Assembly: GCA_033398695.1 (NCBI GenBank) | Contig: CM065801.1 | Location: 2,852,001 to 2,916,000 of the forward strand | Length of the DNA: 64,000 nucleotides | Source: Orobanche coerulescens | Taxonomy: Eukaryota; Streptophyta; Magnoliopsida; Lamiales; Orobanchaceae | Direction: 5' to 3' | In this document: positions 10,913 through 21,000 of the stretch, in pieces | How the letters are laid out: each line of letters begins with the position of its first letter | Numbering within the stretch: position 1 is the stretch's first letter | Made by a program: the position numbers and the translations under genes | Notes under the pieces: generated by a model | What the model saw: the letters and a program-made list of their open reading frames with translations, nothing else | What the model was told of the DNA's origin: nothing | The model's database searches: none

Positions 10913-13900
10913 ATTTTTTTTTTTTGGTAAATAAAATATTTTATTAACCAAGAGAACGTTTAAAGTACATCCACCAAACAGAAACCATCAAAACAATAGA
11001 ATTACAACTAATTCCTCAAATATTTCAAAACTGGTGCCTTATTTGCTCCTGCAATTGTGATAAACAATTGGCATTGACGAACAACTTGATCCTCAGTACA
11101 TTCCTTGGACTGAAATCGGCGCTGATTACGTTCCTTACATAAGCAATAAACCAAAGTGGATACAACCAACCGATAGAGGAGCTGCTTCCCAGTCTTAGAT
11201 TTGCATTGGGTGTCCATATATATAAGCTCTTCTTTCTATTCCAAGCTCTGTTGATGAAGTTGACTCCAAACAGCTACCTTATTCCATACTTGAGTAGAAT
11301 AGCAACACTTAAAAAACATGTGATCAAGAGTTTCATTTTCTGAGCCGCACAAGATGCACACTTGGTCACAAACAACCCCAAATTTATCTAACCGATCACA
11401 CGTTGATAACCTTCCAAGAATAGCAAGCCATGTAATAAATATAAACTTGGGAGGAGCAATGTTATGACTTACCATTCGATGCCATGAAACTTTAGGAGCA
11501 GGCCCTCTCAACTCAAGATAAGTCCTACGAATAGAGAAGATCTGCTTTGTCAAGCTACTCGCTCCATCGCTAAGTAGGTTACAAAACTGAGCAGCTTTCA
11601 AGATTTTTTTAATGATCCACGAAGCCTGAGATGGAATCCTCAAAGTCATCAGGTTTTGGCCCTTTACATAATATTCATTCACCCACTTTATCCATATCCT
11701 ATCCTTCTTCATTGCCAAACACCACAAAAGCTTTAGAATAGCAGCTTTGTTCCAAGTTTTCATGTCTGTAAGGTTCCAACCTCCTGCAGCTTTAGGTAAG
11801 CACATGTTATCCCAAGAAACCAACACTCTCTTTGTTAAACCAGACCTGCCAGACCAGAGGAAGTTTCGACAAGCTGCTTGAATCATTTTGAGGATCTTCT
11901 GAGGTAGTAAAAAGATTTGACTCCAATATGACTGAATGCTAAATAGAACAGATTTGATGAGTTGAATGCGGCCTGCATATGAAAGAAGTTTTGATGACCA
12001 GCATTCAATTCTCGCCATAATTTTCCGAATCAGGGGGTCGCATTGTACTATAGTAAGCTTCTTGGAAGACAATGGAACTCCCAAGTATCTGAATGGGAGC
12101 TCACCCTTTTCCATACCAGATTCTTCTAAGATGGTGAGTTGATCTTCATGTTTCACTCCAGCAAAATAGATAGAGCTCTTGCTTTCATTTGCTTCAAGTC
12201 CAGAGACCACAGAGAATTTTTGAAATGCAGCAAGTAATTTCCCAACTGACACTACATCTCCTCGTGTAAACAATAAAAGGTCATCAGCACTAAACCTAGT
12301 CTCTTGCATCTTGGATGAAAATGAAAAGTTTTATCTGTCTTGAGCTCCAACAAGCATCGATTTAGATATTCCATGCATAATACAAAGAGGTAGGGAGAAA
12401 TAGGGTCACCTTGTCTGAGACCTCTCTTAGCTTGAAAGGGAGCAGAGATAACACCATTGACATTCACTGCATACGCCACTGTCGTTAAGCAAGCAAAAAT
12501 CCAATGCACAAACTGGTATGGAAATCCCAATTCAAGCATAAGATATTTCAGGAAGGGCCACTCTACAGAGTCATACGCTTTTTGAACGTCAATCTTTATC
12601 ATGCAGCGTGGTGAAATTCCTTTTTTTCCATAACCTTTAATAACCTCATGGCTCAGAATGATGTTGTCAAATATTGATCTGCCTTTGACAAACGCAGACT
12701 GATTCCCACTAATCAAACCATCCAAAACACACTGCATTCTATTTGTCAAAGTCTTCGAGATGATCTTATAAAGCACCGAGCAGCAAGCAATAGGCCTGAA
12801 GTCTTTAACTGAAGAAGCCGAGCTACTTTTAGGGAGAAGAGAAATCAGAGTAGTGTTAAGTTCATGTGGCAAAAATCCTGTATGAAAAAACTCTTGCACA
12901 GCCTCTATAATGTCAACCTCAATAACATCCCAAGTATGTTGGAAAAAATATACATTAAAGCCATCAAGTCCAGGTGCTTTCATAGGATTCATGCTGAAGA
13001 GGGCATCTTTTATTTCCGTACCAGAAAATGGAGCACAGAGTAGAAGTTGCTGGCTGTGATTTAGAACAACCCCTCTAGCAATGATTCCTTTGTCGACCAT
13101 AGGCAAGGACTCAGCTGCACTTCCCATTAACTTCATATAGAACTGTTTCACCTCAGCTTCCATTTGTAATTGAGAAAGGCATCGTGTTCCATCCGCTCTA
13201 TACAAAACTTTGATTGCATTTGCATTTTGTCTAGCCTTAGTATAGGCATGAAAAAACTTTGTGTTGTTATCTCCCAACTTAATCCAATCAGCTCTGGATT
13301 TTTGTTGCCAAATTCTTTCCTCCACTTTGCTCCATTTCTCCAAGTCAGCCAAGATCTGTTTCTCTTGAAGAATCAAATCATTGTTGAGCAAATCAGTTCT
13401 TAGTCGCTCTTGAATGTTACTTAAGTCAGTTCTGGCCTGGACGATTTTATCACTGAGATTCTTGAAATGTTGAGTATTTAGTTGCTTCAGTGGCTCTTTC
13501 AACTTCTTAAGTTTAAACCAAATATTGAGCAATTTGTTTCTATGGCAGTGTTGTTGCCAGCCTGTCTCCATAATAGTCTTGAAGTCTGGATGGCTAGCAA
13601 GTACATTGAAAAAACGAAATGGAGAGTTTCTTCTATGTTCATCACAGTCAAGATGTAGAAACTGAGGACAATGGTCAGAAATGCTCTTATCCATCAGTTC
13701 TACCACCACAGAAGGATACTCAGAAATCCAAGAACTATTAGCAACGGATCTATCAATTAAGGAGAAGATACGATCCTCTCCTAATTGATTATTGCACCAA
13801 GAGTACTGATTACCAACATTTCTAATAGCATGGAGGTCATTTACAATCAAACATTCTTCAAAATCTCTATATTCAGCTTCAGAAACTATGTTTCCTTGCA

Positions 13901-15554
13901 ATCTGTCTTCAGGTTTCAAGAGTGAATTAAAATCACCACTTATTAATAGAGGGCCATCAAAATTCCTGCAAATTCGACCAATGAAACTCCAGAGCTCCTT
14001 TCGTTGATCATTGGTATTAAATGCATACACAGCAACAAAACTCATTGTCTTCCCGGAGCTAAGATCAGTGAGATCACAATAAATCCCTTGCACATTGTTT
14101 TCTTTCCAAGTTACACTCACTGCCTTAGGATTCCACCCAATCCACACACGACCATTGGCAGCATGTGAGTAGTTATTTAATACTTCCCAATCTCTCAATA
14201 TATTTCTAGAGATCTTACTATAATTTCCACTCTTAACCCTGGTCTCCAATAATGCAACACAATCTATTTTATTTTTGTGCAAAAGGCTTTTAATCTCCTT
14301 TTGCTTAAAGGGTTTGTTACGACCCCTGACATTCCAAATGAGGATTCTCATGTATTACCAAAGGGGAAGTGGTCCCCGCCCAATTCTGATTCAGTGGTCT
14401 CAACGGCCTGATCCCTAAAAGCTTGATAAGAGTTGCCAACAACAAGCTTTTCTGGTTGTGCTCCTCCAGCTGCTTTGGTAGCAAGCTTTCTTGGCTTTGA
14501 CCAATTCCCATCTTCATGAGGAGAGTCATTATTCTGTTCCTTGGTATTAGTTTCATGTGTAGTAGCCATTTTCACCACCTGAGGCTGAGTTGAGACAGTG
14601 GCAGTTTGTGTCACCCATTGTTTCTTTCTCAACGCCTCCTGATAAGTTCTAGGCCTGCCTTGATCACAATTATGTCCTGTACTTTGACATTTTTTGCAAA
14701 AAGGAGGTATCCAGTCATAGACTACCTTCTGCTCCACTTGTTTCGCATCAACACTCTCAATCAACACCTTGTATTGGATAGACATGGTGACCTCCACCAA
14801 CATTCGTGCATATGAGATTCTACTTTGTGAGGAAGTGCACTCGTCTGCATAGAGAGGCTTCCCAAGTGCACTACCAATTCGACTAAGTGAGTTTACTCCC
14901 CAGCAGTGATTGGGGAGTTGAATCCAAAGTGGAACCACCTTCAAAATCTCTTGTTCAAAACAGAAATTGGCTTCCCATGCTTTCACAATAACTGGTTTAT
15001 AGGCAATTGTGTGTGGACCAGTGAACAATACCTCATTTCTTTCCTCAATCGATTGAAACCTTACGATAAAATACCCCTCATTGTGATAGAAAATCTCAGG
15101 TTTTGTAAGGATATTACATTGTTTCTCCAGAAAAGTACTAATATACGAAATCGTCGGCGAGTCTCCAATAACATATAGGATAATAGCAAATTTCCATTTC
15201 TCAGCCTCAAATTCAATATCAGACTTCTCCAAACATGCAGTCGGAATACCATTTTTAAGCACAGGAGGAATATAGTCAAGCTTCATACCTGTCTTCGACG
15301 GTTTCTTCATAGGCTCAGATTCCAGTTTCGCCGGCGATGTTTCCAGTTTCAATTGACTAGCAGCCTCCTCACTCCTAGTTGCAGGCTCTTCCATCTCAGA
15401 ATCAACTGTGTCGCCGACTTTTCCTTTCCCCTTCCCCGCGGTCTGAGGTAACGGCGTCGTCATCGGCGACGGAGATCCAGTAGGGATCGACTTCTTTGCC
15501 GGATTTTGAAACACAGGTTTCTTTGGACGGCCTGGTTTCCCATTCTTTTTCCCC
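10913..15554 (-). mobile_element. L1-type LINE, nearly full coding length
   Basis: The 15-bp sequence ATTATTTTTTATAAT occurs at 10898-10912 and again at 15555-15569. It is the target duplication of an insertion whose A-tail is the T-run at about 10914-10925 on the plus strand. The minus strand encodes ORF1 then ORF2, the plant L1 order. There is no 5' UTR: element sequence begins at the first codon of ORF1, so it is slightly 5'-truncated. ORF2 carries a frameshift and a stop, so it is not autonomous. Confidence 0.9.
11008..14351 (-). pseudogene. LINE ORF2 (endonuclease plus reverse transcriptase), broken
   Basis: The first 680 or so residues are open. They hold an AP-like endonuclease with ILIWNVRG, SGDFN and SDHCP motifs, then a reverse transcriptase with APGLDGF, DFRPIACCSVLYKI, SAFVKGRSI, DVQKAYDSV and LRQGDPISPYLF. 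Near 12300 a small deletion shifts the frame immediately before the catalytic SADDLLLF box. Reading continues in another frame from 12309 to a stop at 11236-11238, through the thumb region and a zf-RVT domain (CILCGSENETLDHMFFKC). The same frame continues past this TAG to 11008 as the normal C-terminal tail. So at least two lesions inactivate it. Confidence 0.9.
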
Positions 15555-15556
15555 AT
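14348..15556 (-). CDS. LINE ORF1 protein (DUF4283-type, zinc knuckle)
   Basis: An open frame of 402 residues. The N-terminus is basic (GKKNGKPGRPKKP). It is followed by a Ser/Pro/Lys-rich linker to about residue 110, a DUF4283-like RNA-binding region (about 115-260, with EAEKWKFAIILYVIGD and WIQLPNHCW landmarks), and a cysteine motif CKKCQSTGHNC near residue 290. This matches the nucleic-acid-binding ORF1 of plant L1 elements. The stop overlaps the ORF2 start as ATGA (14351-14348), suggesting coupled reading. The ATG uses two bases of the target duplication (15555-15556) and one of the element, so the true start may have lain upstream before truncation. Confidence 0.85.
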   Translation of the reverse strand: MGKKNGKPGRPKKPVFQNPAKKSIPTGSPSPMTTPLPQTAGKGKGKVGDTVDSEMEEPATRSEEAASQLKLETSPAKLESEPMKKPSKTGMKLDYIPPVLKNGIPTACLEKSDIEFEAEKWKFAIILYVIGDSPTISYISTFLEKQCNILTKPEIFYHNEGYFIVRFQSIEERNEVLFTGPHTIAYKPVIVKAWEANFCFEQEILKVVPLWIQLPNHCWGVNSLSRIGSALGKPLYADECTSSQSRISYARMLVEVTMSIQYKVLIESVDAKQVEQKVVYDWIPPFCKKCQSTGHNCDQGRPRTYQEALRKKQWVTQTATVSTQPQVVKMATTHETNTKEQNNDSPHEDGNWSKPRKLATKAAGGAQPEKLVVGNSYQAFRDQAVETTESELGGDHFPFGNT

Positions 15557-15912
15557 TATTTTTTATAATTGTAAACTTAGTTTCTGACTTTGTAGTAAAC
15601 AGCTCTTAATTCCCCTCTAAACAGTTTTTTTTTTTTTTTTTTTAAATTTGATAACTTTTGGTTCAAAGACGCTTCTTTTGTGTTATTTCTATGTGTTTAA
15701 CGATGAACTATGCATTGTTTTTTATGCTTTATTCTAGTTTTTTGTTACAATAATATTAAGTATTGTTGTTGAACTTTGTTTTAGATAATTTTGTATGTCT
15801 TTTTTAATTTTTTCGTTTCAACAAGGCGTACGCCTCATTCCGCCTCGAGGCGTATGCCTCGCCTCATTTGCGCAAAATGCCTCGAATATGAGTCGCGAGT
15901 TTTAAAACATTG

Positions 15913-16929
15913 ATATATATCTAGAAGATGGTTTTTATCATGAGTTTATGAGACGTTTCTCTTCAAGATTACCCCAATTTATCAAACCAGCGAGATCCTG
16001 AACCAATGGCATCTCTTTGTTGCAAAATTTGGCATTGAATGGAAAAACTTTTTTGAAGGTCGATTTTTGTTTAGTGAGTATCGACACACATCACCATTCC
16101 TTATATTCCGTATTGTTGAGGATATTTGTCCATTGGACTATATTTTCATATCAAAGTTCAAAAACATTCCTTTTGAGAGAAGTGGAATTGACTTAGATGT
16201 CAATAAAATATCATGGTGGGCTGATTCCGAAGGATTTCATACAAACTTTTCGATAGAAGTTAGTTATATGGTCCAAATTTTGCTACTTGTTTATTGACAT
16301 TTTGATATGGTGTTTTGTTGTGATATTGCACATGCCTTGTTGATTTGTATTCTTCAAAAGACGACTTTATGAGGTGTTTGTGGCAATTTGAGAAAAAACA
16401 TTTGTGGCCTAGTTGAATAGCAAATTATCTTTGAAAAAAGAGCTTCTCTGTTTTGCTTTTTTACATCATCTTACTATTCAAAATTGTTCATATTGAGTTT
16501 CATTTACATGGCCACATCAAGCGTCATGTAACGAACAATATTAATTGAACTTGTATAATTGATAGCGTTTTTTTATAAGGAAATGCATTATTGATTCCAT
16601 TTTCAATATGATCGCTCCAATGCATATTATGTTTTTATGTTTAAATAAAGTTTCACGATGTCAGGTCTATGCCATAAAAATATAATTGAATTTCCTTTTA
16701 TTTATTCAAATATCAACTTGTGTATGAACAATGCACGCTCTGACGAAATTCATAAACATAGACGATTCCCAAGCTAAAATGCAGGAACATGATGTCTAAG
16801 AACTAAAAAAAGTCGAAAGTTCATGAAAAGGTAGATGTTAGAAAACAATCAAGAAATACAATAAACCTATAACTAAGTACGTACAATCTTATCACATAAT
16901 CAAGATTCCATGATATTTTTTTTCTTTAT
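15913..16929. repeat. Left arm of a large inverted duplication
   Basis: Sequence from about 15921 to 16800 is the reverse complement of about 17500-18250, at moderate divergence. Landmarks are CTAGAAGATG, GTTGCAAAATTTGG, ATCACCATTCC, TTTAAATAAAGTTTCAC and CAACTTGTGTATGAA. The arm continues on the far side of the hAT insertion at 10025-10080 (GTTTTATCGAG, GAGATTTTGA). No gene is recognised; a 76-residue frame at 16067-16297 has no family resemblance that I can see. Confidence 0.75.
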
Positions 16930-17483
16930 CAGTGTTCTAAAAATCCCCGCATAGACCGATTAATCCTCCGATTAATCTCTAGAAGGTCCTCTACCGTTCC
17001 GATTATGGCCTAGGCGCTTGTATTGGGCGTTTGGGAGATTAATCGGTCGTCTAGGCTGGCTGTGGGGGGCCTATGAAGGCAAGCTAAGATACAATGGGTA
17101 CTATTGACTACTTTACACCTATATCTGTTTCAAATTTCCTAGCTAGGTGGACGACTAGGTGGATGCCTATGCGGTTATACTTTTTTTTTTTGTTTTATTC
17201 TAATAGTATTATAAATTCCTAAACTGAGATATTATGGATATTATAGACCCCTTATATCTATATTAATATTTTAAATATAATATATAATTGATTATGTATC
17301 TTTTAAATGATTAAATTTTAATTATTTTTAATTATTTACATATATATAATTTTTTATATATAAAAATAATTAAAATAATGATAAAAATATAAATCCGCCT
17401 AGTCCGATTAATCTCCGAGTAATCCTCTGGGCGCTAAGCGTTAGCAATCCAAACGCCTAGCGCCTAGCGTTTTTAGAACCATG
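16930..17483. mobile_element. hAT MITE with perfect 8-bp target duplication
   Basis: It starts CAGTGTTCTAAAAA and ends TTTTTAGAACCATG, a 14-bp inverted repeat with two mismatches. TTCTTTAT lies directly before (16922-16929) and after (17484-17491). Subterminal parts contain CGATTAATC and GCCTAG repeats, and the centre is very AT-rich. No coding capacity. It is 554 bp long and sits in the spacer of the inverted duplication. Confidence 0.9.
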
Positions 17484-17491
17484 TTCTTTAT

Positions 17492-18289
17492 TTATTAGAC
17501 AACATGTTCCTGCATTTTGGTTTGTGAATCATCTTTGTTTATGGATTTCACGAGAGCATGCATTCATACACAAGTTGAGATACATGATGAGAAGAAAGGA
17601 GATTCAGTTCTATTTTTATGGCATAGATTTGGCTTGTGAAACTTTATTTAAACATAAAACATAATAGCATTGTAATGATCAAATTGAAAATGGTCTCAAC
17701 CAATTATACAAGTTCAATTGATATTGCTTGTTATAGAGGTGCTTGTTGTGCCCATGTGAATGAAAGAGTATAAAAAATAGTGAAGATGATGTAGAAAACA
17801 AAATAGAAGGGGTTTTTCAAAGATAACCTTACTACTCGAATGTCACGTAAATGTTTTTTTTTTAACAAAGTGCCACAAAATTTCTATACCGTTCTTTTAA
17901 AGAATGCAAATTGAGCAACGCATATGCAATATCACTACAAAGTATCAAAATATAAGTAGCAAATATTTCATTACAATTTAAACCATATAACTATTTTTTG
18001 CCGAAAAATTTGTATATCTTTCGGAATCAGCTCCCACCATGATGTTTTATTGGTATCTAGTCAAGTCCACTTCTCTCGGAAAGATTTTTTTTTTAACTTT
18101 GATTTGAAAAAAGTCTAGTGGAAACAATATGGAATGGTGATGTATGTCGACTTTCAAAAAAGTTTTCTCATTCAACACCAAATTTTGTAGCAAAGCGATG
18201 TCATCCATTTGGGATATTGCTGGTTGGATAAATAATCTGGATGCTTTTGAAGAAATTTTTTCATAAATCTATGATCAAAGACATCTTCT
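17492..18289. repeat. Right arm of the large inverted duplication
   Basis: Reverse complement of the left arm at 15921-16800 (see that entry). The similarity continues rightwards to about 18345, where CAATCTCGATAAAACTAC mirrors the left arm beyond the hAT insertion. Nothing in it looks coding. Confidence 0.75.
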
Positions 18290-18460
18290 AGATATGTATT
18301 TAATGAAAAGTCAAAATCTCAATCTCGATAAAACTACAAGAACCGCGCATTAACAATTAAAAAAAAACTTCCAAACATAACCACCAAGCAACTTTTCATA
18401 AATCCATGATAAAAGACATCTTCAAGATATGTATTTAATGGAAAGTCAAAATCCCAATCT
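18290..18460. repeat. Tandem duplicated segment split by a LINE fragment
   Basis: The segment ATAAAAGACATCTTC-AGATATGTATTTAATG-AAAGTCAAAATC occurs at about 18275-18335 and again at 18411-18460. The part beginning AAAACTACAAG and running through AACTTCCAAACATAACCAC occurs at about 18329-18395 and again at 19337-19400, after the LINE fragment. A unit of roughly 130 bp was duplicated and the LINE entered the second copy. Confidence 0.7.
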
Positions 18461-19340
18461 GGCGTGTGCCCTATTTAGTGAAATCGTCAAGAGTTTGGGA
18501 GGGAAGTTTGATTTATCCCCTCGCCAAAAAGCGGTGTTTGAATGTCTCCGTGCTCCTCATGCTCAGAATTTTTTGACGGTTACCCCCATTGAAGGTCTAG
18601 GCCAACATATGTCGGCCCTGGAGTACCGGACTATCCTTAAGTACCGGCTTATGATCCCTCTGTTTCCAGCTGATGAGCCTTGCCCAGTCTGCCGCAAGGT
18701 TTGTTTGGATTCTTTTGGCGAGCATGTGGTCCATTGCAAGGAGTTACCTGGTTTCAAATATAGGCATGATTTGGTCAGGGATGTTTTATATGATGTTCTT
18801 AAGAGAGCAGGTATTTCTTCTAAAAAAGAGGCCCCCGTGAACTTTTTGACGGATCCGCTTGAAGGGAGGTCTACTTTACGGCCAGCTGATATACTTGTGT
18901 TTGGGTGGGCTGGGGCGAAACATGCTTGTGTAGATCTTACTGGAGTGTCCCCTCTTGTTGGGCTCAGGGACAATGGGTTTATTGCAGGACAAGCTGCGTT
19001 GAAAGCTGAATCGAGCAAAGTGGCTAAACACGAGAAAGCTTGCTTGGAGAATCAACACGTGTTCATCCCTTTTGCCTTTGATACATTTGGTTTCTTAGCT
19101 CCTGAAGCAGCGAAGTTTTTGTCCAGAGTTCAACGGGTGGTGCAAAGTAATTTTTCGGTCCTCAAGAAACAAAACTTCATTTTTAGTAGGATTGGTTTTG
19201 CCATTCAAAAGGGGGTTGCGGCGCAACTTGTTGCCCGTTTGCCTGCCATCTTATTGTAATGTGTTATTACATTTTCTACAAAAAAAAAAATATAATATAC
19301 AATACAATCACCGGTAAAAAAAAAAAAAAAAGTTTAAAAC
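18461..19340 (+). mobile_element. 5'-truncated non-LTR retrotransposon, C-terminal part
   Basis: Repeat-unit sequence stops at 18460 and coding sequence begins at 18461. The frame stays open to TAA at 19257-19259, about 265 element-derived residues, and A-runs follow (19279-19290, 19317-19332). The protein part has a zinc-finger-like CPVC-n-H-n-HC motif (residues near 90). A conserved region with RPADILVFGW and CVDLTGVSP follows, resembling the C-terminal PD-(D/E)XK endonuclease layout of R2-type elements. The reverse transcriptase itself is missing. Two more broken copies of this family occur at 44570-45822 and 49485-49859. Family name is inference. Confidence 0.6.
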
Positions 19341-19442
19341 TACAAGTCGCGCAATGAGTAGCAATAACAATTAAAAGAACTTCCAAACATAACCACAAGC
19401 ATGCTTGGGGTTTTTGATGGCTTGCACACCCTCATTTCTAGT

Positions 19443-19640
19443 CAATGTTTTAAAAAACGCTAGGCTTGTACGAGTTGAGGGGAGGTCGTGGGAAATTGCC
19501 CTAACTCGTATGAGTCTATAGGAAAATAGGGTTTAGCGCCCCATGGATAAGAGGCGGACGAATCGGCTCTGACGAGGCGCCCGAGTGAGAAGTTCGTCAT
19601 TTTCTATGCCCAGTCGCCCTTCTCTCTCCTATTCGTTCTT
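19443..19640. repeat. hAT-like left end upstream of TAF13
   Basis: CAATGTTTTAAAAAACG at 19443 followed by TACGAGT, GAGTCTATAGG and GAGGCGGACGA-type motifs matches the left end and subterminal motifs of the element at 10081. I found no matching right end before or after TAF13, so this is a fragment or an element with a lost end. It lies 340-540 bp upstream of the TAF13 start codon. Confidence 0.5.
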
Positions 19641-19983
19641 CTCTCTAATTTTCGATCTTCGATTGAATATGTCAAGTATGTTCCTCTTTTGTTCGTTCTT
19701 CTTCGTGTTTTTTTCCCTCTTTTTCTCCTATTGGTATGTTCTGATACTGTTGTAATGCTCTTTCCCTGTTTTTTTTCTTCTTAAATTGTTCTATTCCTTT
19801 TTAATTTCTTGTTCTGAAATTGTTAAGATGATATTTGTGTGAAATTTCCGAATATGGTTATTGGATTGTCTTTTGATGTTGTAGGGACTTTTGTATGGCT
19901 TAGATGTTGTTGTGTTGTCTTTAGAAACTTTGATTTTGTCGTTTTTCGCCTCGGTGCTACCTAGGTTAGCAGATACTTAGAGG

Positions 19984-20996
19984 ATGAATAACACCACCAC
20001 GACAGGACCTCCCTCGAAAGTTAGAGTGGGTTCATCCCAACCTTTGGAGAACTCCCTCAAGCGTAAACGTGGAATGTTCCAGAAGGAACGTGAGTCTTTT
20101 CTCTCTCTTGATTTCGATTTTACTTGCAGTTTTGAGATGTATGTTATCTAGTTCGTTTGGATGCAACAGTGCAGCGTATGATGTATGGCTTCGGCGACGA
20201 TCCAAATGTACGTCTTCTACTCTTAACTAATATGAAACTTGTTTGCACTGTTGTGCATTATTGCATTCAATTCGATATTTTATGTCTTTTTATTGTTTAA
20301 ATATGATCCCTTCATGCACATGCCATATTACAGTATTATTGTATTCATTTTTCAAGATGGTTATTGTATTTTGAAAAACATTTACATTTGTCAGGGCATT
20401 GTAATATCGTGCATGTCTGTTTAAATTCTCACCAGTCGAATTATTAGCTTCAAAAAAATATTTCTTTTATTAGGATTATTGTCAATATTTTAGTCATTAA
20501 GTGTGTTTGTTTCCTTCGTAATTTAATCTTGTAAGCGCTTTGTGTTGCAATTGTTGCACGGCAGCCACTTCCGGAGACTCTTTCTCTCGTTGAGGATATT
20601 GTTGTGGAGTATGTAACTGAGATGGCAAGTCGTTTTTTTCCTATTAACTATTTTTATTCGTTCAATAGTATTTGATTTGCTTTTTTGTTCTTTTTTTTTC
20701 TGATTGAAAGAAAAACGAACCGTGATAATGACTTGCAACAGGTCCACAAAGCTCAAGATATTGCTACCGAGAGAGGGAAGCTTTTGACAGAGGATTTTCT
20801 TTTTCTGATCCGTAAGGTACAGTTCATCGCTGCACTGATCCAATATGTCGATTATCTACTTCACCAAAATACAACTCTACTTTTTGTATAGGATTTACCG
20901 AAACTTCACCGCTGCACAGAGTTGCTATCGATGAATGAAGAAATAAAGCTGGCAAAGAAGAATTTTGATGAAGATAAACTACGATTACTTGACTGA
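19984..20996 (+). CDS. TAF13: Transcription initiation factor TFIID subunit 13
   Basis: Five coding exons join in frame: 19984-20089, 20170-20207, 20565-20624, 20742-20816 and 20892-20996. They give 127 residues, close to the usual plant TAF13 length. The conserved core starts FQKELQRMMYGFGDD (about 32-46), and the histone fold continues through LPETLSLVEDIVVEYVTEM and DFLFLIRKDLPKLHRC; the C-terminus ends in a charged helix. In the family this protein pairs with TAF11 in the TFIID complex, in the nucleus. Donors are GT except at exon 3, which uses GC (20625-20626). A polypyrimidine-rich leader upstream may contain a 5' UTR intron. The gene converges on ERDJ3B. No lesion seen. Confidence 0.93.
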
Positions 20997-21000
20997 AACG

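Larger units (their letters stand above)
10081..15912. mobile_element. Non-autonomous hAT element carrying a LINE
   Basis: The element starts CAGTGTTTTAAAA (10081) and ends TTTTAAAACATTG (15912), giving a 13-bp terminal inverted repeat with one mismatch. It is flanked on both sides by ATATATAT (10073-10080 and 15913-15920), an 8-bp duplication as expected for hAT. The flanks are TA-rich, so the duplication alone is weak, but the homologous arm of the surrounding inverted duplication supports the same boundary. Subterminal regions contain many ACTCGTACGAGTC/GAGGCG-type motifs. Without the LINE (10898-15554) it would be about 1.2 kb. No transposase is visible. Confidence 0.8.
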
